Numbered from the stretch's first letter, positions 33,385 to 46,477 are shown. The stretch is DNA of 64,000 nt from Neodontobutis hainanensis (GCA_024349245.1 JALDNG010000475.1:1-64000); one strand, 5' to 3'. Numbers and translations are program-made. The notes: a model not told the origin generated them from the letters alone.

Positions 33385-34155
33385 CTTAACAGGATTTTCT
33401 ACAAACACAACATTCCAATCCACTTTAAACCAGGGAACACTCTGCTTCATATATTGTGACAAGATCTCCAAACAGAGTAATGTGGTTTATGTGGTTCAGT
33501 GTACTGGGGCGGCAGTGGCTCAGTGGTAGAGCGGCCGTCCTTCAACCGGAAGGTAGTAGGTTCGATTCCCGCTCTCCCCACAGTTCATACTGTCGTTGTG
33601 TCCTTGGGCAAGACACTTAACCCACCTTGCCTCCAGTGTCCGTAGCACTGGTGTATGAATGTGTGTGACTGTGGAGTTGTGTTTGGTGGTGGGAGGAGAA
33701 GGTTGTGAGCGCCGGTTGTGTGGCTGCCCGCCTCTCTGTCTGTCCCAGGAGAGAATGTGTGTAAATGGGGTGAGTTGAAACTTCATGTAAAAACACTGTT
33801 GTAAAGCACTTTGTGATAATTATCTGAGAAAGGTGCTATATAAATATAAATTACTTACTTACTTACTGAGGAGTGCAGTGACAGTTATGTCAGAGAAACA
33901 AAACAACAGCTTCACAAGAGGATGTATCGGCACAGAAGAGCCAAGAGTTTGTTAGGCCAGGGCTTCATCCTCTCCAGTTTCAACACTGGAGACAGTAGGC
34001 TCTGACATTTTCCAGGTTTTTATTCCTGCTGAGTGTGAAGAGTTTGTGACGCTGAGCCTCCACAGTATTTGTTGGTCATGTGACTGCAGGGCTACATCTG
34101 ATGGTGAAACACAGTCATGTGGTAGAACATATAGAATAAATGATCGAGTCTAGCC
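33385..34155 (+). pseudogene. Penelope-like element C-terminal GIY-YIG fragment split by a SINE
   Basis: The plus strand reads DKISKQSNVVYVVQCT, is interrupted by a SINE, then resumes EECSDSYVRETKQQLHKRMY and HRRAKSLLGQGF. In another frame it continues FIPAECEEFVTLSLHS and ICWSCDC to a stop near 34,150. The NVVY..QC / (Y)VGETKQ..H.R pattern is the GIY-YIG endonuclease of Penelope-like elements. The RT is absent, so this is a separate, shorter copy from the one at 13,856-26,155. Confidence 0.65.
33506..33867 (+). mobile_element. tRNA-derived SINE with LINE-like tail
   Basis: The head GGGGCGGCAGTGGCTCAGTG with GTAGAG (A box) and GGTTCGATTCC (B box) is tRNA-like. The tail AAAGGTGCTATATAAATATAAAT plus (TTAC)n matches L2-type LINE 3' tails, which implies mobilisation by that machinery. 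It splits the codons for VQCT and EEC in the PLE endonuclease. TACT flanks both sides and merges with the tail repeat. The tRNA-like head is a SINE promoter, not a functional tRNA. Confidence 0.85.
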
Positions 34156-35363
34156 AAATGCAACTGACGAAGAGTAGCGTTACTTCTTCAAAAATCTACT
34201 CATGTAAAAATAAGTATTGTGCAGTAAAACTACTCCTCAAAGTAATTTCTTTTTCAAAAAGTAACACATAACACTGCAATTAACCAAGCAATTAATCTCA
34301 AATAAAGTTTTTAATTGTTGCCCAGCACTAATAAAAACCTTTATAATCTCTCTGACATGTGAATTACATTGTGTCCATGGACAATGCCACTGTACTGATT
34401 CTTTAAAATAGCAGAATTGTCTGTTTTACTATTTCCCTCCCTATCAGAGAGCATTACACATTACACTTTAAGTGAAGCCTTCCCTCGGGTTGCCTTGACT
34501 TGCCTATCAAACCCATCTGTAAAGGGTTGGGATGGTCTGCAGAGCGCTCACACCCTCTATCTCCTCTCTCCATTACCATAGTCAGCAGCTGTGAAAGGGC
34601 AGAGCACAGGGCGCCGGCAGATTCATCAGAATGTCACCGCACGACTCACTGGGCCTGATACCCACACAGACTCGCTCATACTCGCACTATCAATGCAACA
34701 CAAGCAGCTCTGTGGAACCAGGGTCAAACTGATATGTCACAAGTAGTCACCAACAAGGCACACAGGACGAGCATGTGTGTGTGTGTGTGCAGCATGTCCT
34801 GTTAGGTGTCTGAAGAAAGTGTGAACTGTTTGATGTGTGTGCATATTTTTGCATAAGTAGTATTAAGTAGTGACAACTCATGACAGCCCAGAGAGTACTA
34901 AGGTGGTTTTAAAACACAGAACAACATTGTATAACTTATTTTCTTTGATAAATGATAAAAAATACAAGACTATGAAAATTGTTACAAAACGTTATACATA
35001 CACCTGATACCACAATCTTGAGGATTAAAGTAGATGACAAACACATGCAACTTCTCTGTTGATACTTCAGGCATCTACCATGTGCTTCTCTGTGACTTCT
35101 TGTAAAACAATAAACTGCCTATTTATACTCAACTCGGGGCAGTATTGGCTATGGCAGCCATGCAGTGACAAGACAATGTATTTGGTATTTTGTGCAAAAT
35201 CCAAGGCTGTGAAAATGTGATTAATTTAATTTAGGGCCTGCTATATGATTTATCAAGGCTGCAGGATCAAACTTGTGTCCAAATTTTGTACATTGGAGAG
35301 GTACGTGGTAACTGTTTGCATGAGAAAGACTGCCGTTGTTTGTTCATAGATGAGGGATATATA
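34156..35363. other. No identifiable gene
   Basis: No gene or mobile element with clear ends. A stretch near 34,165-34,270 (CTTCAAAAATCTACTCATGT, then ACTACTCCTCAAAGTA) resembles a common fish dispersed repeat but is too diverged to delimit. A short (GT)n lies near 34,775. Confidence 0.4.
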
Positions 35364-35895
35364 AATACAGTATTGTTCGAAATAATAACAGTACAATGTG
35401 TTGTTTGTAGTATATTTTTTTATTGCTAAGTGGCAACAAGTAACCAGTAGATTCTCAGACAACAAACAAGACCCAGCATTCATATGCATGCACTTAAGGC
35501 TGTGCTATTGGGCAATTAGGTGAAAGGAGTGTGTTTAAATACATAGCAGTGTAGCATTCAATCACTGAGGTTATCAATTTTGTGAAAAAACAGGTGTGAA
35601 TCAGGTGGTTCCTATTTAACGATGAAGCCAGCACTTGTTAAACATGCATTTGAAAGCCTGAGAAAATTGGGATGTTTAAGACATTGTTCAGAAGAACAGC
35701 ATATTTTCATTAAAAGGTTGATTGAAGAAGAGGAAAACCTATATAGAGGTGCAAAACATTATAGTCTGTTCAGCTAAAATGATCTACAATGCCTTAAAAT
35801 GGCGAGCAAAACCAGAGGTACTTGGAAAAAAAAACGGAAGACAACCATCAAAATGGATCGAAGAATAACCAGTATGGCAGCACTGCATTAACTGA
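35364..35895 (+). mobile_element. Truncated Tc1/mariner-like transposon, 5' part
   Basis: The sequence from ACAGTATTGTTCGAAATAATA resembles the terminal repeat of a fish Tc1-like family. Downstream, plus-strand pieces read LRKLGCLRHCSEEQHIFIKR and MISNALKWxAKP-like then KRKTTIKMDRRITSMA in shifting frames, the paired HTH region of a Tc1 transposase. The catalytic domain is missing. Confidence 0.6.
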
Positions 35896-37790
35896 ACATC
35901 ACACAATTATTGAATATTGGGCTGGGGAATAACGTGACGTGGTGAGGCTTTCTAATTGTAGAGGAATCACCACCTAATTAGCTTTAGGAATAAAACAGCA
36001 CTGGTCTTGTAAGTAACTATTGACAATGATGTATAATTATGATTCAACATTAATCAATGGCCCATTTTATTTAAGTTAAAACGGCTTTTAGCATTGATGG
36101 CACACAGTAATTGGTTGCACCTTATAGATTGCTTACTTGACCTGACTCCATGCGAATAATCGTGATGCTTGTCTACTTAAAATTGGCATAACGCTGTCAC
36201 ATAAGGCTAGGCTACATGCACTTGGCGCCATTTTTTGTGGAAATTATGACATTAAAAAACATTTATGCAATTATATACATTGGCGCAAAGCCTACTGGGC
36301 TTTGAATGCTGACACATAGGTTTCTGAATAATGATTGGTGACATACAAGCCCATTTGTTTGCTCATGCTGTAAAAAATATTAGAATTACACAATTCTCAG
36401 TGTTTTCTTTGTTTGTAGGTCCCTCTTTATAGTCAATACAGCATTTATTTCCGCCTCGTTAAACCTTTCAAAACTTTTACACAGGTTAAAACAGTTTCTG
36501 TCAGGCTAGTGTCTGGGTTTAAACACCAATATGGCAATAAAAAAGAAAAATTACTAGCACAAACAAACTCAAAACACAATATCTACGAGTTCAAGTGATA
36601 ACTACATTCTTACATTCCTAAAGCCAGAAACACTAAGTGGACCTACAGCGGGAGCAGTGTTGACAGGTACTCAAAACAAAATAATCGTACAGACAGCCCA
36701 AAAATATCGTATTCCAATACAAACGGTATCAATTATACAGGATGATTAGATGCCACAAGCGTTTTGCCGCCCATAGCCTTACATATAGGATACACAATTG
36801 CAGAGTCTCACTTAATACCCTCCTCTCACTTAATACCCACTCACAAGGCTTCAAAGGCAGCAAACTAGTGATGAACACTCACACAAGCCCTGTTGCTCTA
36901 ACTGAAAACTTAAAATAAAAAATCCATGCATCAAATGAACTCAGTCACCTAGCTGATGAATTGATGAATAACTTTTGTACTTTCAAAAACTTTTTCCTGC
37001 TCGTTACACTACGACAAGTTTGAGCTAACCTTTAAAAAAGGACTGTGATAAGGTTGTGCGAGGTATATTTGACATATTTTGACATATTTTGTTGTCATTT
37101 TCATTTATCCAGTAATAATGAGTGCTTGTTCCAGGCTTTTTTTGCCAAAAAAGGCCTGCGAGGTCTGCAGTTTGCTTTCAGGCAAAATATATTGGTCTGC
37201 CTCCCTTAATACAGCCTCACCAACAACAACAGCAGTAGCGCCACCTGATAAATTGGTAATTAAACCATGTCAAAACAGCATTGTCGACACATACGATCCA
37301 TGAAAACCTTTTTCTTAAGGTCACAAACAATCACGCTCAAAAATTCTGAGATGGTTGTCCCTTTTATGGCATGTTTCTGAATGAGTAACCTCATAATTTC
37401 ATGTATGTGTTTTGGTCCCTGGACTTTGGTTCTGTAATATGAAAGGGCCGATTTCGAACAAATTGTCTTAATAAGATGGATAATTGTTGCTCCACATCTG
37501 ATACTGTTTATGGAGCTCATTATGGGGCTTTGTTAGAACTCTTTGTATTTTTTTGTTTATTTCTGGTGATGGTGTCTGTCTTTTTGCGATTGTAGTTGTG
37601 TAAAGTCCCAGGGCACCTGAAGTGCTCCTCCTAGCTCCACCCTTGGCCAGCCCCTCATTAGGAAACTATTTAAAGCACCTGTTTAAAATGGCTTCTATCT
37701 CTGCTGTGACATGTTCTCTGCTGCTGCTGGGGTTTCTGTAGTTTGGGTGCTGTGTGCTCCGGTCTGAGGTTCCTATTAACTGTCAGGGTG
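35896..37790. other. Unidentified sequence; possible LTR-like start near 37,600
   Basis: No recognised protein. A minus-strand frame at 37,260-37,520 (start MSSINSIRCGATIIHLIKTI) is open for 86 codons but unrecognised. Around 37,600-37,760 a GC-richer stretch with ACTATTTAAAGCACCTG (TATA-like) followed by a CTCTGCTGCTGCTGGGG tract has the look of an LTR promoter, but no termini are definable. Confidence 0.3.
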
Positions 37791-38315
37791 GTAAGTTTGT
37801 GTGGTTTAACCAAACTTTACCAAGGCAAGCCTTTCTTTTAAATTAATGATTTCTTTCTTACAGGGTGGCTAGCCTGCTGCTGTTTGTTTGCTGTTTTCTG
37901 TTTTGGTTTGTTTTCTGCTGTTTTCTGCTTTTTAATGTTTTTGTTTTGGTTTGTTTTGTGCTGCTCTATTGTGCTGTTTTCTGTTTTGGTTTGTTGTTTT
38001 TGTTGTTGTTACTGTAATGTTTTTATTGTAGCTGTGTTGCTACTGGGTTCGCCCTTTTGGTTAACTTGATTTTATACTTTCTAGTTACGCTGGGAGCTCT
38101 CCTGGTGGTTGAGCAGGGCACATGGGTGAGGTCTCCCCACCTATGCATGCGAGTTAGTGCAAATTTGTTAAAATCTTTTGTGTGTGTGGTTGTGAACCCA
38201 AAACTTCCGGGAGTAGTAGGTGGGAATCTTGTGGACCTTTTAGTGGGCTGCATGTATTTATATCAACATAATTGATGTGTTTCCATGAAGTTGGCAAACG
38301 TAGGAGGTCCTAAAT
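37791..38315 (+). repeat. Left arm of a ~0.5-kb inverted repeat (partner 42,303-42,715)
   Basis: From GGTAAGTTTGTGTGGTTTAACC to AAGTTGGCAAACG the sequence matches the inverse of 42,303-42,715 with several indels. Shared blocks are CTTACCAAGGCAAGCCTTTC in part, GGGTGGCTAGCCTGCTGCTG, GGTTGTGAACCCAAAACTTC and CAACATAATTGATGT. The sequence includes a pyrimidine tract and TTACAG that could be a splice acceptor. No protein is recognised. Confidence 0.7.
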
Positions 38316-41300
38316 GGTCCCTTAAATGGTGAGATTCACTTTGTCGAGACCCTGCCTGTATTGTTTATGGTAAGATTTAAAGCCAAAAAATTGTGTTCTG
38401 GTCAAGACCCTTTAATTGATAGGTGAGACCATAACTGGATGTTTTGATGTTGATCTGTGGTAAAGATTGTAGACTCGCTAAATTGTAAGCTTGATAGATA
38501 CCCTATGCTCTGTAAGTTTTTATGGCATCTTTGAAACTGACTCCCACAAATGATCACGTGTGAACTCTATGCGAGATAAGATAACCGATTACGGTAAAGG
38601 TATATGGTCTGGACATAGCTGATCTAGAGAGTACATGATTTACTTCAGTTGGATAGCTCACCTAATACGCCACTTTCGAATTGTCTGGCCTGACTAGAAA
38701 AGTTGGTTTAATGGTGCGTTGGACACACGGGAAAACTCGAGTATGGACTAGTATCGAGAAACTTACTAACAACAAAAGGGAGACGAATAGGTCTGAAGTC
38801 TGAGACTAAGTTAAAAAGCAGGCCTGCGATAAATTTTTAACTGCGTGTGAAGTGGTGAGAAGAGGAAAAAGCCCACAAAAGTGAAGGGGCTGATACTGAG
38901 AATAATATAAGGTTGACTTAAAGAGGTAAAGATTAATGTGGTATGACTGGGCCATGTTTGACTGGAGAATGTGTCTAATAATGTAAACGAGAACAAAGGT
39001 TTAATGGTTTTTGCGTGTAGAAAAAGTTTGAAGATTGAGTTGAATGCAACAAACACGAGAAAGAAAGGTAGCTTCCATAAGCTATTTTTCTAGGCTTCCT
39101 GTGTAACAGAGAAATTATACAGCAAAATTTACAATGAGCTTTGTTGACTTTCCTTTTAAACGACACAATGGTGATGGTGTTTTGGAGGAAACCAATTTGA
39201 ACAGAGCAGAGGCTTTGTGGTGTGTTCAAGCAGCTGAGAGAGGCTGCCCGGTTACAAGTGTAGCAGATCAGCCTCCAGAATGCCACACGGATTATAACAT
39301 TTGTTTAATCACTTACAGACCTCCAAACTGTTTCACTAAGGGTCTTCAAGATTAACAACTGTTGTTTCACCATCGGCCTCCAGAGACAGGCCGAGGATGT
39401 AAATCTTGAGAAGAAGACATGCTAACCCCGTTTTCTTTCAGATAAAAGGACACCAATGTGTTTTGCCAAGGACAGGAGACTTATTAATGACTTTGTTTTG
39501 CTTTTATAAGAATTGGAACTTCGTTCTACCCAGCACCGTGTCAAAGGTGACACATGGAACATCACAGACCGCTAGGCGCCATGTCCAAAAGCCATAAATC
39601 CTGTAGATAAGGTGTCCATCCAGCTTTCTCGAGAACACTTTATTCTAATCCTGATTGACAGTTGAAAATGTCTTTGATCATAGTCGTTCGGGCATGGTCA
39701 AACACTACCCCCTTTTGGTTTAACTGGACAAATGACTCTGCACTCAAGAAGGACATTTGGTGTTATTTCATTAAAGGACATTTTGTTATTTTATTACTTA
39801 GAAAGATTGTGAATGTACTAACAATTATACTGTTTGTTTCCAGGATGCAGAGTTTTACAAGTCAACTAATTCCTTCCATTCCTACAGAGTTACGTTTTAT
39901 GTTAATAAAATGTAAGGAATATATGTTTTTATAATAAGTCTGACAAATGTTTCTTTGCATAATCCTGCAAGTACGAATGTTTTTGTGTGTTTTACGAAAA
40001 CCAAGGAAAATAGGGTGAAACAAAAGGAATGTTTAAGACTTAGTTTAAACATTTAAACTCCCCCCCCAAAGCAATGCCTTCCTCCGTAAGACACACCCCG
40101 TCCAAAAGTGTTAAAAGTGACCGCTGGTCAAAAACACGCGCGCTCAGCACTACTCTTCGTCTCCTCTTCACTTCGCACTGGACCTCTTGTCCGTTCAGGG
40201 CCCTAGGCCCTCGAAACTCTCACAAGCTCCGGACCTCGTGTAACCAGTAAATTTTCTTTGTACTTTAAAGCCTGCAAGTTTAGCTTGCCGCGATAAAGTT
40301 TCCTTCACACAGCTGTTCAAAGTAGCTTACTTCCTGCCAGCCTGCCAACAAAAGGAAGTTGCCTCGCTTTTATTTTTGAAGATTTCCTGCCTGCTCAAGA
40401 GTTAGCTTGACTAAAATCTAACTTTCTCGAGCAAGTTTAAGCCAGCAACACAGCCGCTAAACCTTCTCCAGTGGACTTCGCAATAACTTTGAAAGACTCA
40501 ATTTTACTCGGTGTACGACGCTGATGCTTAAAAGGCTTGGCTAGTTGTGACAGTAACGAGAAGCTTTTTGAATCTCCCGGGCCCACGGCAGCCCCTCTGG
40601 AGAGTGGAAACAGCAGGCCATCCTGGAGGCGACAAACGTCATCGGTTGCGACAGGTTTCTGGAGAACCTCTAGACCTCTCGTCGCTAAGATCTGAGACCA
40701 ATCACGACCCCCAGGGTGAGTCTAAACGTTAGTTACACAAGTTTGGCGTCTAACTGTCTAAACATAACAGCCTTGGCCTCAGAAACCGTCATCGAACCCC
40801 TCTAAACGCTCCGTAACAGCCCCTCATCTAATAATAGAGTCAATAATCAATAGGCCTACTTTCTTTTGTTTCACAAAATTCTCCGAAAGTAAAGTGTTTT
40901 ATCGTTCTTTGATTTACCCATTCATGTGTCAATAATTATCCCTTTGTGTCATTTCCCCTGTCATTATTCACTGTTTAATTTTTTTATAATCTTTAATAAA
41001 ACCCCATAAAGACATTTACTGTTTCAATGTTTAATTCATTAATTTTCGAAAACGAGAAGAATTTACTTCCTTTAGATTAATGAGACTAGACTAAACAGTT
41101 TCTCTGGATCTGTTCAAAACTAGAGTGGTGCCCCGAAATAAATTAATATTTTGATAAGCAAAATATTAATTATTTTCATAATTAATATTCATATTAATTA
41201 TTAATTAATAAGACCATATTCACTACACAAGGTTAACCCCAGAGGGATGGGTCTGACCCAACAGGTTTTTTAACAGAATTTATTTCTAAAGAAATTAATT

Positions 41301-42302
41301 TGAAGTAAATTGAACAATGTTCTGAGAATATTCTAATTGGATTGTAAATCTAAAGTCTTTGGCTAAAAGTTTGACGATGGATTATGAGAAACTAGTTCTG
41401 ATCTATTTTAAAATTATTTGTTTTGCATCGACTGTGTAAAATTTTATTATAATTGCGGATGATGCCACTTACAGTTACAGGCAAAGACTTACAACTAATG
41501 GTAACTAAAACTGAACAAAATGAAGTTTTAAATATAACAGAAACAACAGTGATGCTATTTTGGAAAACATGAACAATTAGAAATGCGAATTGATGAAATA
41601 ATAATTTAAAGTGGTAATTGGCTTTGTAAATTTTATATTTGTTTTTAGTCATGGTTTTCCGAGGTCTCAACAAAAGGGATAAGACTTAAACCAAACTGTG
41701 TTAAAGTGATAAGGTAATGCGTGGCATGAGGCTATAACAACAGTGTTTTAATACAGTAAAAGATGAGTTTAAATAAAAATAAATAAAGGTTGACATGACC
41801 GTTCTGGAGAAGCACTGTTTGGTCGGGTTGAGCTGAACCTTTCAGATTAAAGTAGATTTCCAGCAGACCATATCTGTGGAAACAGGGTTTATCTGATGTT
41901 TCATTTTTATGGTTTGATCATTTTAAGTGCTTTTATGGTTTTGTATGACGAAAGCCTGGAGGGCACTTTCTATGGGTCAAATAATGTCAGAAAACGTTCT
42001 TTGTATTTGTTTGTTTGTTCTTTATTTGGGTGGAAGCCAACCACAACAAGTACCAATTCACAACAGATTTGACAATATAGCCACCAGTAAGAGCTAATAT
42101 TAACTTAGTTCTTTGAACATATAGTCATCTTGGGTTACACCTAGGAGTACACCTGTGAGCAGGGCCAGTGACAGGACGTCCTGTAACATCACTCTGAACT
42201 GGACAAACTGAGAGATCAGGGACAGGTGCAGTGCAAAGCAGAACTCTGGAGGTTTTGCGAAAGTAAGATCATTAGACCAGCATGGCCTGCTGACCGGAAA
42301 CA
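38316..42302. other. 4-kb spacer between the inverted arms, unidentified
   Basis: No recognisable transposase or RT. The longest frames (39,134-39,355 plus, starting MSFVDFPFKRHNGDGV; 39,662-39,934 plus) show no motifs known to me. Around 40,080-40,300 there is a CpG-containing pyrimidine-rich patch (CTCAGCACTACTCTTCGTCTC), and 41,135-41,210 is an ATTAATTA-rich run. A retroelement leader or LTR is possible but unsupported. Confidence 0.35.
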
Positions 42303-42715
42303 TGCGTTTGCCAACTTTATGGAAATACATCAATTATGTTGCTGTAAAAACATGCAGCCCATTAAAGGTACACAAGATTCCCAAACTAATACTCCCGGAA
42401 GTTTTGGGTTCACAACCACACACACAAAAGATTTTAACAAATTTGATTAACAGATTTTAACAAATTTGCAACACGCATGCATAGGTGGGGAGACCTCACA
42501 CATAAGCGTATCTAGAAAATTTAAAAACAAGTTAACCAAAGGGCGAACCCAGTTGCAACAAAACTACAATAAAAACATTACAGTAACAACAACAAACCAA
42601 AACGGCAAACAAACAGCAGCAGGCTAGCCACCCTGTAAGAAAGAAATCATTCATTTAAAAGAAAGGCTTGCCTTGGTAAAGTTTGGTTAAACCACACAAA
42701 CTTATCCTCGTTTTA
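42303..42715 (-). repeat. Right arm of the ~0.5-kb inverted repeat
   Basis: Inverse partner of 37,791-38,315. It holds an internal duplication, GATTTTAACAAATTTG occurring twice near 42,430-42,470, that the left arm lacks. The arm is shorter because of deletions in the GTTTTGTTTGCTG-rich stretch. Confidence 0.7.
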
Positions 42716-44093
42716 TTAGTTCACATACAATGTGATGGAGAACATTGTGAGTAGAAACTCATACCTTAGGAGCCGAACAGCAGATCCCTCAGGTTTATTT
42801 GAGGGTCCTTCGATGTGTCCTTAATGAATATAAGGCTAAAATTCAATTAGCAATTCCATTAACATTGAATTGCCTCCTGAATGGCCTCCACTTGTAATGT
42901 TATAAAATCTAATTGTGGCGTGACCGAACTGAGCAGATATATTTTAAATGTTTAGGAGTCTGTATAAAAATACTACGCCACCCTGGGAATTTTACCCAGA
43001 GAATATTGAAAACAAGGACACACAGGTTTACTCACTGATAAAGGAGACAATATTTCAGTTGACAAAACAACTAGGATTTATTTATGTTGGGTGGCAGAAA
43101 GAACAAATAAAACCTTTTATGAAATAAATATGCTGTTAGTTTTATTACAATAATAAAGTACCAATTCTAAAAAAGGACAAATAATCTTTAAAATAGCTAC
43201 ATGAATTCAAAAGGGGCTGCGGCTTACCAGTGAGGGGTGTGAGAAGTGTGAAGAATAGGGAGGCTACATCCAGTGAAAATTAGGGCACTCAAAAAACACA
43301 CGACACACACACACAAAAATGGGCAACCAAAGAAACGTATACGACTGGAGCACCACCACCAGGGATCACCACTACCACCACATGGGACCTCAGCAACTGA
43401 AACAGAAATGATAAAAATCGTTAACAGATGGTAAAATCATTAACATGTCACAGTACTTTTACAACAAACGCACCACACCACAATCAATAAAATTCATAGA
43501 CACTCCCCTTGTACAGGGCAGGAGGTTCAGTCCAAATTCAGTTTACTTTGATGCCAAAGAACAAATAAATGGCATCGAACAGTTGACTATACACCAAACT
43601 GCAACGAGTCCACAAAAAGGCGTTTCACAGGCAATGGAGTACGTATGCACTGGTCATTTAGCCTGTAACCCAGCGCTGTATCTGCGCAGAAGAACACAGG
43701 CAGCGGGGGCCTAAACAGCTACAAAATAAAGACAGAATCAGGGTTGGCTTACAATATGCTGTCCAGGGTGAAACACAATAACGTACTTACATGCCCAGTT
43801 TGACCAGAACACTCCCAGCGGCGCGATCTGAACAATGGAAACGCAAGAGGCCTACGTGGCTGTAAGGGAGTCATACTGGGGTTAAAGCAACCAAAAAGGA
43901 CACCGAAATAAACGTAGCCGTGGACGGCTCCTACCTGTTTACCTGACACCGGAAGTGTAACAAAGGGGAGTAGCGTGACAGAAGCAGAGAGCGCGCTAGG
44001 GGTAAGGAAGCACTTTTATTGGGGACCTGGCTAAGTGCCTCTTAAAGCCACAGTGCGACTGTTGCTGTCACATAATGTTTTCCTTTGTTTCCC
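42716..44093. other. No identifiable gene
   Basis: A plus-strand frame at 43,445-43,714 (start MSQYFYNKRTTPQSIKFIDT) is open for 89 codons but has no recognised motif. The rest is AT-rich, with a local CCACCACCAC stretch near 43,350-43,385. Confidence 0.35.
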
Positions 44094-44238
44094 AAGCAAA
44101 CCTTCCCCTGTACCATTGCTACATGTGTTTCTGCTTTGCTTCATTGTTGCAAGAATAAACCTGGCTATGTCTTTTAAATTATAATCTGTCTACGTGTCTC
44201 TCTGGATAAATATAAGGACATAAAGAATTCTTATAACA
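44094..44238 (+). mobile_element. LTR 3' fragment, same family as 53,480-53,860
   Basis: AAGCAAACCTTCCCCTGTACC, through CAAGAATAAACC (polyadenylation signal), to GAATTCTTATAACA matches the last ~160 bp of the solo LTR at 53,480-53,860 with few changes. The upstream half is not seen. Confidence 0.65.
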
Positions 44239-45001
44239 AGTTACAGTGAGAATATGTGGGACAACTCAAATCCCTAAAAGGTAATCATAGACTTAATGAG
44301 TTTAGACAGTTTTTCACTTCCTCAAAACAGAAGCTGAGTCCAGTTTTGAAAAAAATAAATAAATAAAAGATTTGGGTTAAACAATTTAACACCTGTTTAA
44401 ACTCTTACCACAGAGCAGGAAAACCAAAATCAATTTGTCTTTCATTTCTGCTTCAACCTTTAAAAACAAAATTATAGCATAAAGTACCAAAGCAGAATTA
44501 ATTACTGCAACATTAACAATCAGACTAGTTCTTCCAAATACATTACAAAAATCTGATATTAAATATAGATCTAATGTTTAATCATAAAATTCTAAGAGAT
44601 TGCAAACTTGAATTCTCCATATACTCACTCCAGCATCAACAGGACAGCTCTGGTAAATCATGGCGTCCTGTTTATTTAAAAGCAAGAGAAGGTTAAATGT
44701 GCAAATCCAAACAAGAGTTGAGAGTTAAGTTTTGCATGTTGTCAAATACTTTTTGAGATTCTTTAATGTAGTCTTTTTGTGACTTTAGATTCAGCCTGGC
44801 TCAGACTGGGCTAGTGGAGAGTTTTTATAAATACTTTATAAACGCAAAACAAAATGTGATCTCAGAAAATTGTTTTGTTCATCTTTAAATCATTTAAATC
44901 CATCTGTTTTTACCTGTCTATGTGAACAACATCAACACAAAAAACATGTGCATTTTAAAAAAACTTGGTCCAAAGTCAGAAGTTAGGGCTAAAGTGGAAT
45001 C
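44239..45001. other. No identifiable gene
   Basis: AT-rich sequence with no open frame of note, no recognisable repeat and no splice-supported exon. Confidence 0.4.
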
Positions 45002-45495
45002 TGTCATGTCCCAAACTTGACTGTCCAAGGAGTGTATTTAAGTTCCTGTGTATTATTGTGAAATGTCTTACTTCTGTTGGTTTGTTAGTTTGACTTCCTG
45101 TCCTTGTGTCTTTCCCTACGTTGGGATTACCTGCTCCGCCCTAATGTGCTTCACCTGTGTCTCATTGTGTTACCTATATAGTGTGTGTGTTTTCCCCTGT
45201 CCTTCGTTGGATTGTAACCTTTTGTCAGTTTGCCAGTCATTGGAATGTAACCGTAAGTTTGTTCTGCCGTGTGGCCTTTGGGAATATCTTACATGGACTG
45301 TAAATGTTTGAACTGTTATCTCGAGTTCCGAGTTACAGTTTTAAGTTTCTATTTGCATCTCTGGTGGTTTTGATTCCAGAGTTTTGTGTTTGGACATCGT
45401 TCTTGTTTTTTTTGATTATACGTTTTGGATTTGGCACATCTGCCTTTTTTGTTAATAAACTGTTTTGAACCGGCTACCTTCGTGGGGTCTGCACA
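45002..45495 (+). mobile_element. Probable solo gypsy-type LTR
   Basis: It begins TGTCATGTCCC and contains GCTTCACCTGTGTCTCATTGTG and TACCTATATAGTG (TATA-like), then TTAATAAACTG (polyadenylation signal) near 45,452, and ends about GTCTGCACA. This arrangement is that of fish Ty3/gypsy LTRs. No 5-bp duplication could be confirmed, so the ends are approximate. Confidence 0.5.
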
Positions 45496-45885
45496 GTGAG
45501 TCCTTCAATTAGTCGTACTTTTTTAAATGTATTTTTAATCGTCTCAAAGTGAACTGAGGAGACCGACCTTCACATATTTAAATTTGCTGATAATAGACCT
45601 TTTTTTAAAGATACGCTCAGAAAAAAAAAAAAAAAAACGTTTTAAAGTTGAGCGTTGATTGATTCAAGCCTCAATAAGAAACTAACTTCCTCAAACGTCC
45701 CTTTAACACTGGAGCGTTGTGAGAATAAAAAAAAAAGATGTTGAACTAAGCTGTGTTTGACAAAGCAGAAAGATAAAAGTGAGAATAATTAAGGGAGTGA
45801 ACAAACTGTGCTGCATTTTGTGTGTTTTTCCAACGTCACAAAGAGATCTGTTGAGGAGCAAAGACCAACCAATACAAACAATCAA

Positions 45886-46400
45886 TCAATATGTATTTAT
45901 ACAGCGCCTTACAACAACCACAGATTGAACTATGGTGCTTAACAAAATTAATAATAAATAAACATAATCACAAATAGGTTTAAAAACAAATTTACACAAT
46001 AAAAACAGAGCAGAGCCATAAGTGCAAAAAGACATTTTAAATAAATAGGTTTTAAGTTTGACTTCAAATACAGGCTGGTCAGTGATGGAACTTAACTCAC
46101 TGGGCAAAGAGTTCCAGAGTTTAGGACCGACCACATCAAAAGGACGCTCGCACACTGTTTGAACTGGGACCGGGGGCCTTCAGCAGATGTTGGTGAGGGT
46201 TTAAACTCTCACAAATAAGAAGGTGCAATGCCCGTGAGTGAACAAACATTAAGAATTTAAAATGAATTCTGAACTGAACAGGAGCCAGTGCAGGGAGAAC
46301 AGGACGGGTGTGATGTGTTCATCTTTACAACCATTAGTTACAGTCGAGCAGCAGTAGTCATTGCAGTAGTCTATGGAGGAGCTAATAATTTTCAGGTCAG
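45886..46400 (-). mobile_element. L2/CR1-type LINE 3' end
   Basis: The minus strand has LDYCN-like SIDYCNDYCCSTVTNG, EHITPVLFSLHWL and then RPFDVVGPKLWNSLPSELSS with LKTYLFK. It ends in AAGGCGCTGTATAAATACAT, a standard L2 3' tail. It is frameshifted and 5'-truncated. The 45,496-45,885 stretch before it holds nothing recognisable apart from an A-run. Confidence 0.7.
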
Positions 46401-46477
46401 TGTGACTCAAGAAGAGTTTAAACTTTAAAGGAGGCGAAGCTGAAAAACGCTTGCCCGCAGTTTGTAACCAAGTGTCT

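Noticed and set aside
33510..33582. tRNA-like sequence with A and B boxes
   Set aside because: It is the head of a SINE with a LINE-type tail; the acceptor stem is not closed, so it is not called as a tRNA gene.
39134..39355. Possible retroviral gene between the inverted arms
   Set aside because: The 73-codon frame has no recognisable retroviral motif and no LTR pair could be found around it.
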